DNA of 64,000 bases, taken from positions 7,929,110 to 7,993,109 of the forward strand of contig NW_023998417.1 of NCBI RefSeq assembly GCF_014805625.2. The letters run 5' to 3'. Each line of letters opens with the position of its first letter. The stretch's first letter is position 1. Source of the DNA: Glossina fuscipes (Eukaryota > Arthropoda > Insecta > Diptera > Glossinidae). The notes under the pieces are model-generated. The model made no database searches and had not been told where the DNA came from. It was given only the letters and a program-made list of their open reading frames with translations. Made by a program: the position numbers and the translations under genes. Positions 12,301 to 24,960 of the stretch are shown in pieces.

Positions 12301-13840
12301 TCGCAATTATAGTTAATTTTGTATGTATTATTTTCCTGATAAATGCTGTGATAGTTTCCTCAATGCGTGCCTAAAGGCTTTTTACAAATCTTTGTCCACA
12401 GCGCAGGTATGGAAATTGGAAAAGAATTTCATTAAAATAGCACGCGAAACGTATGACGTGTAAACGTTACTTTATAATGATTATGCATTTAACAGTCGTG
12501 AGCTAATAGTATAACGGATTTTCGCAAACTTATTTATTCATTTTGAAAATATACAGTAATTAAGAGAGAACTCTCCAGCGGAACTGGAAAGTGAGGCATA
12601 TCAAAAGCGGCTGGAAATATAAAGGCGAGACCAAATTCTTTTCTTTTTTTTCTTGTTTGCTTTCTATAACAAATAATTTTCATATTAAGAACATCTTAGC
12701 AAAATATGTAATTAGAACGCTTCGAAATTAATCAAAGGATAAAGAAATAACTAATCCGTAAAATGAATCTTCTCGAGTTTAACGCATTTCGGCCAGTGTG
12801 CACATAATACCATGTAAGCCTGAGCCTAAGGATTTCGCAGTGTCGCTACAGTGTCGTAAAGTACTTCCTTTGTCTCGCTTACAAGGACATACATCTAATT
12901 ATAAAATATACTAAAATTTTTATACTTTGACTGTCACAGACATTAGTGTAATTGGGATCAAGATCTATATAATTTGCTCAGTCGATTTACTTTATATTTA
13001 TTTCTTATCTAAATTCCTTTCTATTTCGACGTCTATAACTGTAGCACGATAGATCGAAAAGCAAACGCAGATAGACGAATATGGGTAGGTCTGTTAAAAA
13101 CCTTTAAGTTCCCTACTTTTCATACCGACCGAGTACAAGCATAAAGCTGCCAATATGTTTGATCGTTTTATTATTTTTTTGGCATATTTAAGTCGACTGC
13201 AATGTGAGAGAGTTCTTCTTGCCCAAAGGTCCATGTCTTTAATTTCAAAGTTCCTGAAAACATAATTCATTGCGGACGTTATAGAATAGAAATAAAGTCA
13301 CTCGTGTCCGAATATTCATCATATTTAAGGCAACACCTTATCCCTTTGCAAAATAATGAACACAAGCTTGAATTCATTTTACAGGTCGCTAATAGTTTTG
13401 TAAACACACTTCACATTCCCTTGTATTGAAATCTTTAATGAAATGATGATTTTTGCTCATCTTTCTCTCTCGCCCATTGCATCTTTCGTCATTTGGAAAT
13501 TTTTTAATATTTGGAAATTTTTAATGAACTTTTACTCTTGTTTAGTAACTGATGCGTATACAAGGATTGTACAAATGGAACGATAAAATTAAGATATTTG
13601 CTCTCCCCGATGGGAGGAATAAATGAAAAAAATGTGGTATCATTAACTTCTTGCATACTATAAATATATTTTTAATAAAATTATAAAGCGATATGTTTCA
13701 TTAGTACAAAAAAATGTTTAGCAGTATTGGGAATACTTCACAGAAAATCTTGCTTTCACAAGTAAGATCTTTATAATGGAAGGCTTAGTTACGTCCATTG
13801 AATCAACTTGAGCGGCTACACATTATACTTTAAATCTCAT
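12301..13840. other. Unassigned AT-rich stretch
   Basis: Microsatellites are few and no open frame is notable. A tandem pair of a 17-18-base unit beginning ATTTGGAAATTTTT lies at 13491-13525. No mobile-element motif was recognised. Confidence 0.4.
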
Positions 13841-14351
13841 AATTTTTTTTTTTTTTTTTTTTTTCTTTCAATGTATATTCTCATATGTATATGTATATAT
13901 ACCTACTTTTATGTATATATATATATATATATATGCGCTTAGGTGGATATGCTTTGTTCATCTGTGTGGGTATAAAGAAGAACAGTAACTTCATTTGTGT
14001 GTTATAACGATGGTCGTACATTATGAGCTTGTTTGTTACTAGAGGCCACAAATATCTCAGCATTTATGTTAATACTGAGTGACTACGCAAAAAAGTAACA
14101 GCAACAGTAACAACAGTAACAACAACAACAACAAAAGCAATAGCAAGAGCAACAATAACAACAACAACAGTAATAACGCAATGACACAAATAACAACAGG
14201 AATAGCATAACACAACACAAGTTAGTTGGTGGCCAAAGAGTTCAGATCACTTTGTTTATATCCTTTTAATTTTATGCGGACAAATAGACACATTCGTATA
14301 AGTATTATAGGAATGTAAGAAAGATGCTAAGCTCTTTTTTCTACGTCTTCT

Positions 14352-14384
<33 letters not shown>

Positions 14385-14930
14385 TACGCGTACAGTAAGA
14401 GTGTCGCCTGATAGTTTAATTTTTAATTTTTTTTTTATATTTTTTTTATTATGATATTTTTTTTTTTTTTTTCTTTATATATCTCCTTAGCTCTTGTTCT
14501 TCAAGTTGTATTTTATATTGTAACAAAGGTGACATAGTTGGTGGCATACTTGGTCGGTACATAAACAACAGCAACAGCATGAATTATTCGAGTGTGTGCG
14601 TGTGAATATGTGTACGAAAGTGTATGTATATGATACGTGTTTTTATACATGTTATGCTTGTATATAGTTGTTGTAGTTGTTAAGATTTCTTTTAAGCTTT
14701 TATGAGGTTAGTTTATTATAGATTATTCTTGTAGGTCTCGCTGGTAGGTCCAGGCGAATAGTATATACGAACGACATCGAGCTTAGATGATTTTAAGGAA
14801 AAAACATTTTTTTTTTTTTGTAGTATTTTTATTTATTTACAGTTTTTTTTTTTTCTACATTTTATTTTGCATGTTTTTTTTTTTTTTTTGTAATTAAAAT
14901 CATGTTCACTGCACATGCGCAACGATGCAC
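13841..14930. other. Simple-sequence-rich non-coding block
   Basis: It contains a T run at about 13842-13864, TA runs at 13900-13934, an imperfect CAA/CAG/TAA array at 14095-14215, a T30 run and several shorter T runs near 14420-14890. The Asn/Ser-rich frame over the CAA array has no flanking coding signal. Confidence 0.65.
14354..14383. repeat. T30 homopolymer
   Basis: Thirty consecutive T, one of the longest homopolymers in the window. Its exact length is likely uncertain in any assembly. Confidence 0.93.
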
Positions 14931-17400
14931 ACTGGCAATGGAAAATGCTTTACAAACTATTCTTGCCATGCATCAAAGCACTCAATGGGAAAGGGGTCGT
15001 AATTACGGAAAACTTTACACTAAATAGTCGGGAATTTTAGGATTTATGCTGATTCATAGTTATACCAACGAAAATCTTACACCAATTTTAATGTAAGTGA
15101 ATGTGGAATTTTGTGTAAATTTGCAAAGACGAGAAGTCTAGAGAAAGCGACCCGTTCAAGCTTTTTACAGTTTATTAGAAGTGCTTAATTCCTATCTACG
15201 CTTGGTATTGAAAGCCCTAACCTGATTCATTTACTATGTAGCAGGGATAGGCGCAACAACCTTTTTTTAAATCTAACATCGGTTTATCAGTCGAAAGAGT
15301 CGAATCTTCTCGAATTGTCTGTTGACAATGACTTTTTATTAAAGCAGTTGCAGGAATGTACTGAGTAAATTGTCCAATCAAAAGCTTAAATACTATTTAA
15401 TATAGCAATAGTAGGCCCATGGTTGCTATCCTGCTAAAGTGCTTCACAATCGAGTTCTTGGCCATTTCTGCATTATACAAATAGTGCGATATGTTACTTA
15501 TTTCATTTCTTGCTTCGTTTATTTTACGTTAAGAAATCCAGCATAACATTGTGAGGTCTTTGCAAAGTTTAATGCAATTTGGTCTTTGACTCTGTATGCA
15601 CACACACATAACATGTTTGCATTTTTCATTTCATGTCAAAGATTCCATATGAGTTAAATATGAGAGAGAGAGTGTGGGTCTTTTTTTAAAATGTGTATTC
15701 TTGTACAGAGAAAAAAAAAAAAGGTTCCTATTACCAAGGCAAGTTTCTAAAGGTATTCGTCTTTCAATGGAGAGGCATCTTTATTGCATGCATATGTGTT
15801 AAATATTTCAATTAATTGATTGGCATATCTAATGCCTGCAAAAAATTTGTTATTAGCTTCTTCTCCTGACTATCATCAACATTAAAAATTTGCATTCATT
15901 AGGAAAGATTTGCATAATTCTTAGGTAAAGAAAACTGATAGGAAAACTTTCTATAGGCATTTGATTGACATCATATTTTCTACGCTCATTATATAACGCT
16001 TAACAAAGTAACTTTCTGCCTGCATTCTTATGTGCGTCTGCTGAATAGCTAACATGCTTTTTTATTGATATTCTTTATGGCATAACATCATTTATTTTTT
16101 ACTATTCTCACTTTGTAATCTTCATTCGCAAAAAGTTGGTATACTAATTTTGTCATTCCGTCTGTGGAACCCTAAAGTATAAAATTTCCGAGGTTTCGGT
16201 AGGTTTCGAGAGTTTCAAGGTAGCTTATAAGTTAACTTAGAACGACCAAAAATCTAGGGACAACATAGATATGTAGACTAAGCCCGTCCAAATTCTGGTA
16301 GGTGTGAAAGCGGGATCGAAAGACCGCCTATTTTTCTATCAGTGCAGTGCATCTACCGAACTCACTCAAACTATTCGCTATAAGTTGAGGTCAAAATTCT
16401 TCTCATAACTTTCTTTTCGTTACATTCGAGTTATACTAATGTGCATAGTCGATCCAAACAATCGCTCATAATTGGTAAAAAATCAAAGAATTTCTTCTTT
16501 ATTCGATTATAAATGCACGAAGCCTTAATTAAAGTCCCGAGTTTATGCTTAAACAAGTCCATTCGCCTTTAACGATCCAAAATCAGTGAAATCGGCTTAA
16601 GAAACTCAGGCCGTTTTACTTAGGAAAACAAATAAGACATACCTGTAGCTGCAGGTTTACATATATCTTCATACTCAGTTTAAAATTTACAAAAATAATT
16701 CCACTTCGAAAGCCGCCGAATATCGTACCATATAGAATTTATCTTGTAATGAAATATACCGCATACATCGAAGTCTAGCAAATATATACATACATACGGC
16801 ATATGAAGACCTAATATGCGATGCACACATTTTTTTTTAATCAAGTCTTTCCTTTTGTCAATAAAAAGAAAGCTATTGGCGGCTATAAAAAAAATGTAAT
16901 TCAAACCAAATTCGAACTGTATAGCTTTCCTTTTATCACTGAACTTGGCTTGAAGGCAGGCATACGTCATCCCTTTTATATATCTTCTTATTATATTTCC
17001 TTTATAATCCGGCATAAATTTTTTTTTTCTATTTCTTTTTTTCGATACCTAATAAAAAGCCGTTACACAGATTGTTACGAGTTTAATATCTAAAATTCGT
17101 CTTAGGGCAAAATTAATTTTTCTGATAGTTTATGGCATCATACTCTGACAACTAGCCGCAATTTATAATTTATCGTACGGTAATAGGTAGGAAAGCTGAA
17201 AATTATTCAAAGACTATGTGGTAAAATTTTTATTTATTTACGGAATTGTCGATAAACTCTTTAAGCGCGAGCGGCAAGTTAACTACAATTAAGAATTTGT
17301 ACCAAATTATAAGTTGCCCTTAATTAATTGAGTATTCGAATGCGATTACGCCCATTTTCAACATATGTTCTCAACTTTAACTTTCTCTTGCAACTTTGAA
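14931..17400. other. Long microsatellite-poor unassigned stretch
   Basis: About 2.5 kb with mixed composition and almost no simple repeats. Overlapping open frames at 16680-17015 (minus, 111 codons) and 16821-17093 (plus, 90 codons) show no motif I know. It fits the insertion-type texture but I could not identify an element. Confidence 0.35.
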
Positions 17401-17530
17401 CATTTCAGACATAGAAGGACGATTTGTTGGGGATGAACATGGACATCGAATCAGAATTGAACAACTATTCAAAATATTAATACGTCATAGAGGGTGAGAG
17501 TGTAAATTTGAAACCGGAATTTGCTTGCAG

Positions 17531-17775
17531 ATAATCCTAGCTGTCAACGTCATTATTATTTAATCGCCTTTATCTTGCTGACATATGGCAAAGATTTCGC
17601 CACTCATAGCAATACAATTTCATACAACAGCAGAGTTAATTGCGAAGATTTCGAGTTTTGTGTATTTACCGATAGCATTCGCTTTTCCATGAGCGATACC
17701 AAAGACAATGCTTTTGATTTATTTTGTGTTATCCCAGATGCAAAAATTATGAGTAAAGCCAAACGTACCATCCAC
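17531..17775 (+). CDS. Possible single exon of unknown product
   Basis: An acceptor-like TTTGCTTGCAG ends at 17530 and a donor-like CAC|GTAAGA follows 17775. Between them one frame stays open for 81 codons plus two bases (245 bp). It begins NPSCQRHYYLIAFILL, has a hydrophobic patch (YLIAFILLTYG) near its start and four further-spread cysteines, and ends SKAKRTIH. Many codons are GC-ending types favoured in fly genes (AGC, GCC, ACC, ATC, GAC, TTC), unlike the surrounding AT-rich DNA. No family is recognised, and no partner exon is assured. A short frame upstream (17411-17493) ends in a donor-like GGGTGAGAG, but it lies too close to be a neighbouring exon. It could also be debris of an unrecognised mobile element or chance. 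Confidence 0.25.
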
Positions 17776-18440
17776 GTAAGACCCTAAGATCGCTTCATTG
17801 CATTGCAAGAAGACGTCACACTATGCATAAAAGCCAAAACAAGTGCACTTTTTTACACGCTATCCGTCCATCTATCTACAACTGCAAATCGGTTCGCGAC
17901 ACATCGGAAGCATTAGTCCTTTAGTGCGTCCTACTGATCACTCGCTCGAGTTCTAACTATTACCACTTGATGGTATCGATGGCAAACGCACTTGCTAAGC
18001 AACACTTCATTTCCTACGGACGTATACGAAATGGGCTCGGCTCCTAGTTTACCTCAAAGAAGGCAGATATTTTTTTTGGCTTGGCATCCACAAATACTCA
18101 CACAGATGGGAAAAAGGTATACCTAACAATGAACAATTTTCGCAGAAAATATTTTTATCATTTCCTTACAAAAAATTTAGTTTCATATTGTGATAGCTAG
18201 TACGCCGCCTGGAATGTATTTTTCTTACAAGGAAGGACAAACATATGGATAAACAGCAAAAGAACTAAGAATTGAAATCAAACAAAGAATTAAGAAACTG
18301 ATAAGAAAATCTTTGCTGGGCATTTGCGTGAATGTCGCCATAGGTTTTTCTCGATTCGGATATTTGTGCTGAACAAAAACAAATTGTTTACACAATATTT
18401 GGTATGCATTATCTGAGTGCTTTAAGTGGTTTGAGAAAAC
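17776..18440. other. Unassigned stretch after the candidate exon
   Basis: Composition is slightly less AT-rich up to about 18060. I found no continuation of the reading frame and no further exon with good splice signals. Confidence 0.35.
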
Positions 18441-18976
18441 TCTAATATACACTATTTTTTTTTTAATTTTGCTTACAAAATTATTTTAATAAATTTATAT
18501 TTAATTTTTTCTTTATGTAAGCAGACAATTTTGTTGTTTTATTCGTTAAAATGCAGTCAACAATTCGTTTTTAGTAAAGTTACAGTGGCAAAGGCTTCTC
18601 TTCGTAAAAACTACATTTTAATCAAACATGAATCACAATCAAGTCAGACGAGAGCACATAGACAGACAATCATAGAAAGGCATCGAAACACACAACAACT
18701 AACTCTAACAAGTAAATATCACGTTACATACCAACATCATATAAGTTTACAAGCGAACGCATTTGCATTCATACGCATCATGAATATACACAAACTCATA
18801 TACGAATACCTAAACTAAGATATATATATATATATTCGTTATATATGTATTGTATATTATAAACAGAGGACGACTGACTAACTGGTATCTGATAATCTTA
18901 AAACAATAAAAATAAACATAATCACAAGATAATCATCTTTATGAAATGAGCAAACGTAACCAAATAACAACTATAA

Positions 18977-19007
18977 CAGCAACAACAACAACAACAACAA
19001 CAACAAC
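18977..19007. repeat. (CAA)n array
   Basis: About ten uninterrupted CAA units, flanked by further AACAG-type words. Confidence 0.93.
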
Positions 19008-19171
19008 CGCAACAATAATTTACAGACAACTGCTTACAGACACAAGACGTAAAAATTCCTAAATCAACAAGTTAAAGCAGAAAATTCTTTAACACGACTC
19101 ACTCATATATATATATATATGACTCGATTCATTCCGATTTACTTAAAAGCTGTCGCTCGGTACATCCGTGA

Positions 19172-19199
19172 GTCATTCATTCATTCATTCATTCATTCA
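19172..19199. repeat. (ATTC)n tetranucleotide array
   Basis: About seven units of ATTC. A shorter array of the same unit recurs at about 59327-59345. Confidence 0.93.
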
Positions 19200-20130
19200 C
19201 TCAGTTGATCATTCCTTTCGTTGCTTTCATTAAATTGGAAGTATATAATAATAATAATCAAGAGTTGTGACTCTTATGCATATATCCAGTGAAATCATAT
19301 GATCTTTTCTACATACAAGTAAAACAATCAATCGTACAATGACACCAACACCTTCTCTTGTTTTTTTTTTTTTTTTTTTCCTTTAACCACAATATCAACA
19401 AACAAATAAAAAAAAAATAAAAAAAAAAGCAAACACAAAAACAATTGTGAACCAAAAATATATTAATGACTTATCAAGGATAATTTGACATTCTACCATA
19501 AATCAAACATTATAAACAGAATATAATATGATACAACGCACACACAAACACACACACACACAGCACTATCCCAACATACGAAAGTAGAAGAAAACCAAAT
19601 AAAACAGAAACTTTAGCAACACCAAGAAGAAATCGTAATGATTGCTGTTATGTTTGCGATATTTGAGGATAAAACATGATGATGTTGGTTTTCATATAGA
19701 ATATTTTCTACGTAGTCAGATGTCCGCACCAGGTATGTGTCCCTCTGTTTCTTTTTTTTTTTTTTGTTTGTTTGTCTGTTTTTGGACTGAGAAGGCATCT
19801 CAATTTTCACTTCGACCAGACTCTTGAAATTCAGTTTAGCTTTGTTGCTCTTAACCGCTGTTTGTTTGAATGCAATGTATGTTATGTGTTTGTACACACA
19901 CCACGTATATGTATGTGAAAGTGTACTTGTTTCAAGTGTCAAAATCCTTGAAAAACGTACAAAAAGAATAATTTAACACCTTTGATGATGTTGCATTCAA
20001 ATGACATATCGCCCAAGTCGTTTATGGTATTACTCTTGCTGTTCTTGTTATTGTTTTTTTATTTTTTTATTTTTTTATTTTTTTTTGTTATTGTTATTAT
20101 CTGGTTGCCTTTTAATATATGAAGTGTTCG

Positions 20131-20479
20131 TTGGATAGGTTTCTTCTTTTCTTTTTTTTTGCACGTCTGACAAAATATTGTTATGACTTTTTCATGAAAT
20201 TGATCTCGACACAAAGTTGCAAAATTATATTTAAAAAATTTTTGATAAAATCAAGATCGCACTACAGATGAAATGTCTGTAAATTTCCGGTAAAATGCAC
20301 AGCAGGCCTACACGAAAAAATAAAAATGCAATTTGATCTTCGTACACTTGGAAAATAAAACTCTACTAATTCAGCAGATCCCGATAATTACAATTACAAT
20401 CTAATCAAATATTCGTATTTAATTTTTTTTTTTTAACACCAATGTTGTTAAACGAATAACTATCGGCTAACGGCTTTTA
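20131..20479. other. AT-rich stretch without recognised content
   Basis: No gene or repeat is seen apart from a T run near 20424-20434. Confidence 0.4.
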
Positions 20480-20548
20480 TTAAAAACTCGAACCCACGAT
20501 CATTGACTTGCTAGTCGAGATTCCTCGCCTTCGACTACTCAGGCGGAT
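20480..20548 (-). repeat. Degenerate tRNA-like sequence, probable SINE head
   Basis: Read on the minus strand, GAGTAGTCGAAGGCG (about 20526-20540) resembles the D-arm of class II tRNAs (Ser/Leu, usually GAGTGGTTAAGGCG). It is followed by an anticodon-arm-like GACTAGCAAGTC and then CGTGGGTTCGAG, a good match to the RNA polymerase III B box and T-arm. The acceptor ends do not pair and the B box decays after GGTTCGA. It is therefore not a working tRNA gene. A tRNA-derived SINE head or an old tRNA pseudogene fits best. Confidence 0.45.
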
Positions 20549-21295
20549 CGACAGTAACATTATAACATTAAAAGAAGTAAAAACTAAAAGTATTATTTGA
20601 AGGAAAAGGTTTCGATCAATTGTTTAGCTCATTTTTCACCGGAAGCTAGAAAATACTAATTATCGTTAGCGAAATAGATTATTTTCATTTTCTCGCTAAA
20701 TATTATCTTAGTGTTAGTAAATATTGCCCCCGATTCATATCGATGGCTGGGTATCATGATCCAAGCAAGGTGGATATAATTCAGATTTAACGCTGCACTC
20801 GTTCCACGCACTGGCACGTTCTAACACCAAATATATACAACCGGGCAAGGCTAGTAGCATAGAATCGTAGAATGATGTCAGACTTAAAATTAATAACGAA
20901 ATGGTTTTTGTCCGAAAATATGATACTCATTTGCAACTTTGAGTAACCATTTACAAAACCAATTACAAGCATACGATTACACTATGAATAAGATATAAAG
21001 ACTTCTATCCCAGGAAGCTTCTTCAGGCCACGGCGTTCAAGATTCCATTGATTAGAACGCAGTTTAAAAAGTCAACATCCTATTGATCACAATTCATCTT
21101 TTGATTACAGCAGCGATTATCACTTAAATCTGTGACGTTTTTCAGTTTTGCTCGTTAATTGTTTCACAGGTTTAAACAAGATGAAGCTCAAAATTATTTT
21201 GTTCCACTTTAAATCAATCATTTTAAGAAATTTAAACTACCTATCTATCTTTCTATTTACCTACCTATTGATTCAATTGCTGTGCATTGTCAACT
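20549..21295. other. Unassigned AT-rich stretch
   Basis: If the tRNA-like piece is a SINE head, its body would run toward lower coordinates, away from this block. The minus frame at 20787-20972 has no motif. Nothing else is recognised. Confidence 0.35.
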
Positions 21296-21540
21296 AGCGG
21301 CCTTACGACATTGGGGTAAAATCATCCCGGAACCGTTTTCCCCTTACTTTCTGAAGGGCCCTTACTGATTGTTGATCCTCACCCTGCGCCATCTGCATAC
21401 GAGATTAGGGGTTCAGATATCGCCCTCGTGTGGCTTTACGCCGAAGCATGTCGTGCAAAAAACTTGCGCTTTTGTCCATTCTTTCCGTGTCGACCAACAT
21501 CACCGCTACCAGGATACCGCGTATAATTTCTACTACTAGA
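21296..21540. other. GC-richer island with an open frame
   Basis: This segment is visibly richer in G and C than its surroundings. A plus-strand frame after a TAA near 21317 stays open for roughly 68 codons, through VFPLLSEGPLLIVDPHPAP and VWLYAEACRAKNLRFCPFF, to a TAA near 21520. It has no ATG and no convincing splice signals, and I know no homologous family. It may be a decayed insertion from a GC-richer source. Confidence 0.35.
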
Positions 21541-22230
21541 TATATGGAAAGCATATTTCTCAAACATGCACAGGACGGATAGACGAAAGCAGTTTATTGC
21601 ATGTCTGCATGCATACTTTAACTCCTACTTTCGTCGCCTGCGTTATGCTCTCGTAAGATGAAACGTCAGGAGTAATTATCATACGGGAAAAAAATATAGA
21701 CTTTTCTCTTTTTTGCTTAATTCCTCAGTAGCCCAGTCAGATGGCCTCTCTATAGGCACTAGTTAAAGGCTAGTTATAGGCAAAGCTAGTTAAGAAGTAC
21801 TATCAACGCAAGGAGAATGTGATCTTTAAAAAGGTTTTAACGCAAATTTTTTTCCATTTTTAATCGCAACATTTAGTAAAGTGTGAGAGTTCACAAGTCA
21901 AAGAATTCATCAACAAAATATGATATGTGAAAAATAATTTTCGACATTTGAAAAGCCTTGGTGTTAGAAATTTACAGTTTTTCAATTTTCAATTTGATAT
22001 AAGATACTTTTCGTTACAGAATCTTATCGGTGAAAGTTCTTTACTCGGTACTTATTACACTCGGAAACTGAGCATTTATTTTATTTATAATGAATTAAAT
22101 TTAAATGACTGAGGCATAAAATTCTACTGAGAAGTATTCACACTTACCACTTAATTACCATTTTCCGAGAACCTGTTGATATCCATAATGTATAGTGAAT
22201 GGCATGCAGTAGCAAAATGTTATTTCGTCT
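21541..22230. other. Unassigned stretch
   Basis: No motif, repeat array or coding signal was recognised. Confidence 0.35.
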
Positions 22231-23083
22231 TATTTGCATATGAGTGAAAGTCTGAAGCATTTAAACACAAACACACACATATATATATATGCTATTGTTG
22301 TCATCATTCAGAGACAACCGACAAGGTTGTTGCAAAGGTTACTCATCATTTTAAGATTAAATTAAATGCAACTCACTCTTTCTTTCCCATTGATGTATAG
22401 ATTACTCGCATACAAACGTGTAAGCAATTGTACGTGAACGTATATGACGTATATATGTGTATATATATGTATATATCATGCATGCGTATGCAATTCTGCA
22501 CAGGTTTTGTAATAATGCTTGCAATAAATTACAAGAGCACGAGTAAGGGAATGAAGCCGAGTAGACACAAATATTTGAAGGACAACACACCGGAGACAAA
22601 CGTTACGAAGAAGTTATTGACATTGTATGAGAAAAACAAAGAACAAGCACACACTAATACAAATACGCATCACACATATATATGTGTATTCGTGCATATA
22701 TATATATATATATATATATCTATATATATCCACCTAAATACACACAAACACCCTCACGCAATCGGATATCTGAAGAAAGTAGACAAAAAAAAAACAAAAA
22801 AAAAAAAAGGGCAAAATGTAAACACAATTTCTCTCTGAAAATATTTACAACTTTCTAGTCATAGAGCAGAGTATGAGAGCGAAAGCATCTGAGAATTTAT
22901 AACACGGTTCAATTAATATTTCTTTTCCTTGTGAATTTTAATTTCGAAAGAAAAATGATTGAAAATATCGGTTGTAGGAATAACAATACAGTGAACGGCA
23001 TCGATTGTCAGTATGTGTGCAAAAAATTAAGAAAATTGTTAATCACAATGATGTGTTAGTGTATGCATAAGTATTAGTGTGAG

Positions 23084-23455
23084 ATGAAAAACTCGATGAC
23101 TAAACACGACACCGTGGCAGAAAGTCGTTTTTCAGCTACTGTGCACAACTACTATGGTACCGTGTATAGCATCACAGTGATTCCACTTAGAATAACCACA
23201 AAGCGCGCGTGGTGGCTACTAGTTACAGCGAACGGCTCCTATTTCAACACCCAGGCTGTAGGCAAACACCAGCAGCACTAGAATAATAACAACAATGCAA
23301 ACAATGATACCGACACCGACTTCTCTATAAAGCACAACAATGGCAACGACAACGACAATGATGACGGCAACGGCAACGACGACGACGACAATGTTTTCAA
23401 CCGACGAACCACAAATACGCGACACCATAAATTTCTAATTGCGAGACAATCTAGA
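23084..23455 (+). other. Open frame split by one amber stop, Asn/Asp-rich second half
   Basis: From ATG at 23084 a frame of 65 codons reads to a TAG at 23279-23281. The same frame then stays open for more than 50 codons that are rich in Asn and Asp (DNDNDDGNGNDDDDN) before reaching a T-rich tract. The second half arises from an imperfect GAC/AAC/GGC repeat, a common non-coding texture in flies. No domain is recognised and the ATG has a weak context. I rate a real gene as unlikely. Confidence 0.2.
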
Positions 23456-24334
23456 ATTCTTGTTTTTTTTTTTTTTTTTTAATTTTTTTTATTTTTTTTA
23501 TTTATTTTATTTTATTTTTTTTTTTTTGCTATATTTTGCTGGAAAGTTTCAGTGGCATTTTTCTGGTTCACATTTGTGAAATCCAAAAATTGTATTCTTA
23601 GCTATCATCGAGTAATTGATTTTTTTTTATTTTAAATACACATTTCAACGGTATTCACGGTTAGGAACATAATTTTTGTTGGTTTTTATCCAAATTAAAA
23701 AAAAAAATAAATAAAAGGATTATTAGAAAAATATCACAAATTTCGTTCGATTTGGTCAAAAGTCACAAAAAACTCTTACTCGCGTTTTATGTGACGTTTG
23801 TCAAAAACGATGTGAAATGACAGGAGCAACGAAAACGCGGCGACAATAATAACAGTGAACGTTCATATAGTATGTGGAGTACGTACGTGAAAGTAGTATA
23901 GAATATTTATGTGCGTGTATGTACGCAGCTGTTGAGAAGCAGAAACAGAAAAATCATCATCATGCATGTGCATTTGAATGTACACAACAGACAAAACTTA
24001 ACTTAACATACATTGACATTTTCAAATAAACGCAAACACGAGGATTTCATTTACCATAAAAATGTGTAGAGCCTGTCTTGTCTATCTATGCACGCATTTC
24101 AACTATGTGCTGTACGAAGAAATGTGAAGAAATGTGCAAAAAACATTAAATTCGTCCCTAATTGATATGAAATTCGATTTTGTTTTATTCCAATCACCTG
24201 AAAGGAAGATAGTTTTTATGATTGTTAGCAAAACATTTTGTTTATTTAATTGAAAAGATAGAAGGAACAGCCTTGAAAATATCAAAATTTTAACAAAAAA
24301 ATAACATGACATTTATAATATGTTTCATATAACT

Positions 24335-24386
24335 ACACACACACACACACACACACACACTCACTCTCTCTCTCTCTCTCTCTCTG
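24335..24386. repeat. Compound (AC)n-(TC)n microsatellite
   Basis: An AC run (24335-24360) passes through TCAC directly into a TC run (to 24385). Confidence 0.95.
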
Positions 24387-24960
24387 TTTTTCTGTGCTTT
24401 GCTCTCATCCTGATTTTCTCTCGTTCATTTTTTTTTTTTGAACGTTATTCTCTCAATTTCTGTCATTTTGGTCTTTTCTTTATCACAATCTACGCATCAT
24501 TGCTAAAAACATTTAACATTTTGATGCTTTTGATTAGCATCTCGTTCAAGTGTTAGTGCTAGTTGTTAAGGGTGCTTTCTTGTCATCACAGTACGGCATC
24601 CCCGGTGCCATTGTTAGTCTCATTGTTACAATTATTATCGTTATTGCTATTAAAAACTCTGAGCATCTCTGTTGTCAATAAAAGCTTTAAGACGACAAGC
24701 ATATGTTATCATCAGTCGAAGCTTTTCCTTTAGTTCTTCAGTTTATGTAAAATGCTTACAGCAGCTTCCCGTTTATTATTGATTTTTCCTTTATTTTTGA
24801 CATCTGTCACACAAGTGCATTGTTGTATATCATTTTATTGCATATCATTGTTGTTAGATGAACACCTAATCAATTTTAGTTTCGAAAGATAGTCAAGAAG
24901 ACGTACCGTTGTGCTTAAAGTGAATTAATTTTTTTTCTATATATTGTAATAAATATAAGG

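Larger units (their letters stand above)
18441..20130. other. Simple-sequence-rich non-coding block
   Basis: Contents include AT runs at 18811-18830 and 19107-19122, the CAA and ATTC arrays, T runs at about 19361-19379 and 19751-19764, CA repeats at about 19539-19562 and a TTTTTTTA tandem at 20054-20087. Frames crossing them are low complexity. Confidence 0.65.
22231..24960. other. Simple-sequence-rich non-coding block
   Basis: It contains TA runs at about 22698-22718, A runs near 22786-22808, T-rich DNA at 23462-23527, the CA/CT compound repeat and several TGACA/TGTCA words (23785-23822, 24798-24810). The 136-codon frame at 22428-22838 is largely CATA, TA and lysine low complexity. I do not consider it a gene. 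Confidence 0.6.

Noticed and set aside
22428..22838. Longest open frame (136 codons, plus)
   Set aside because: Much of it translates CATA, TA and A-run repeats. It has no domain and no codon bias.
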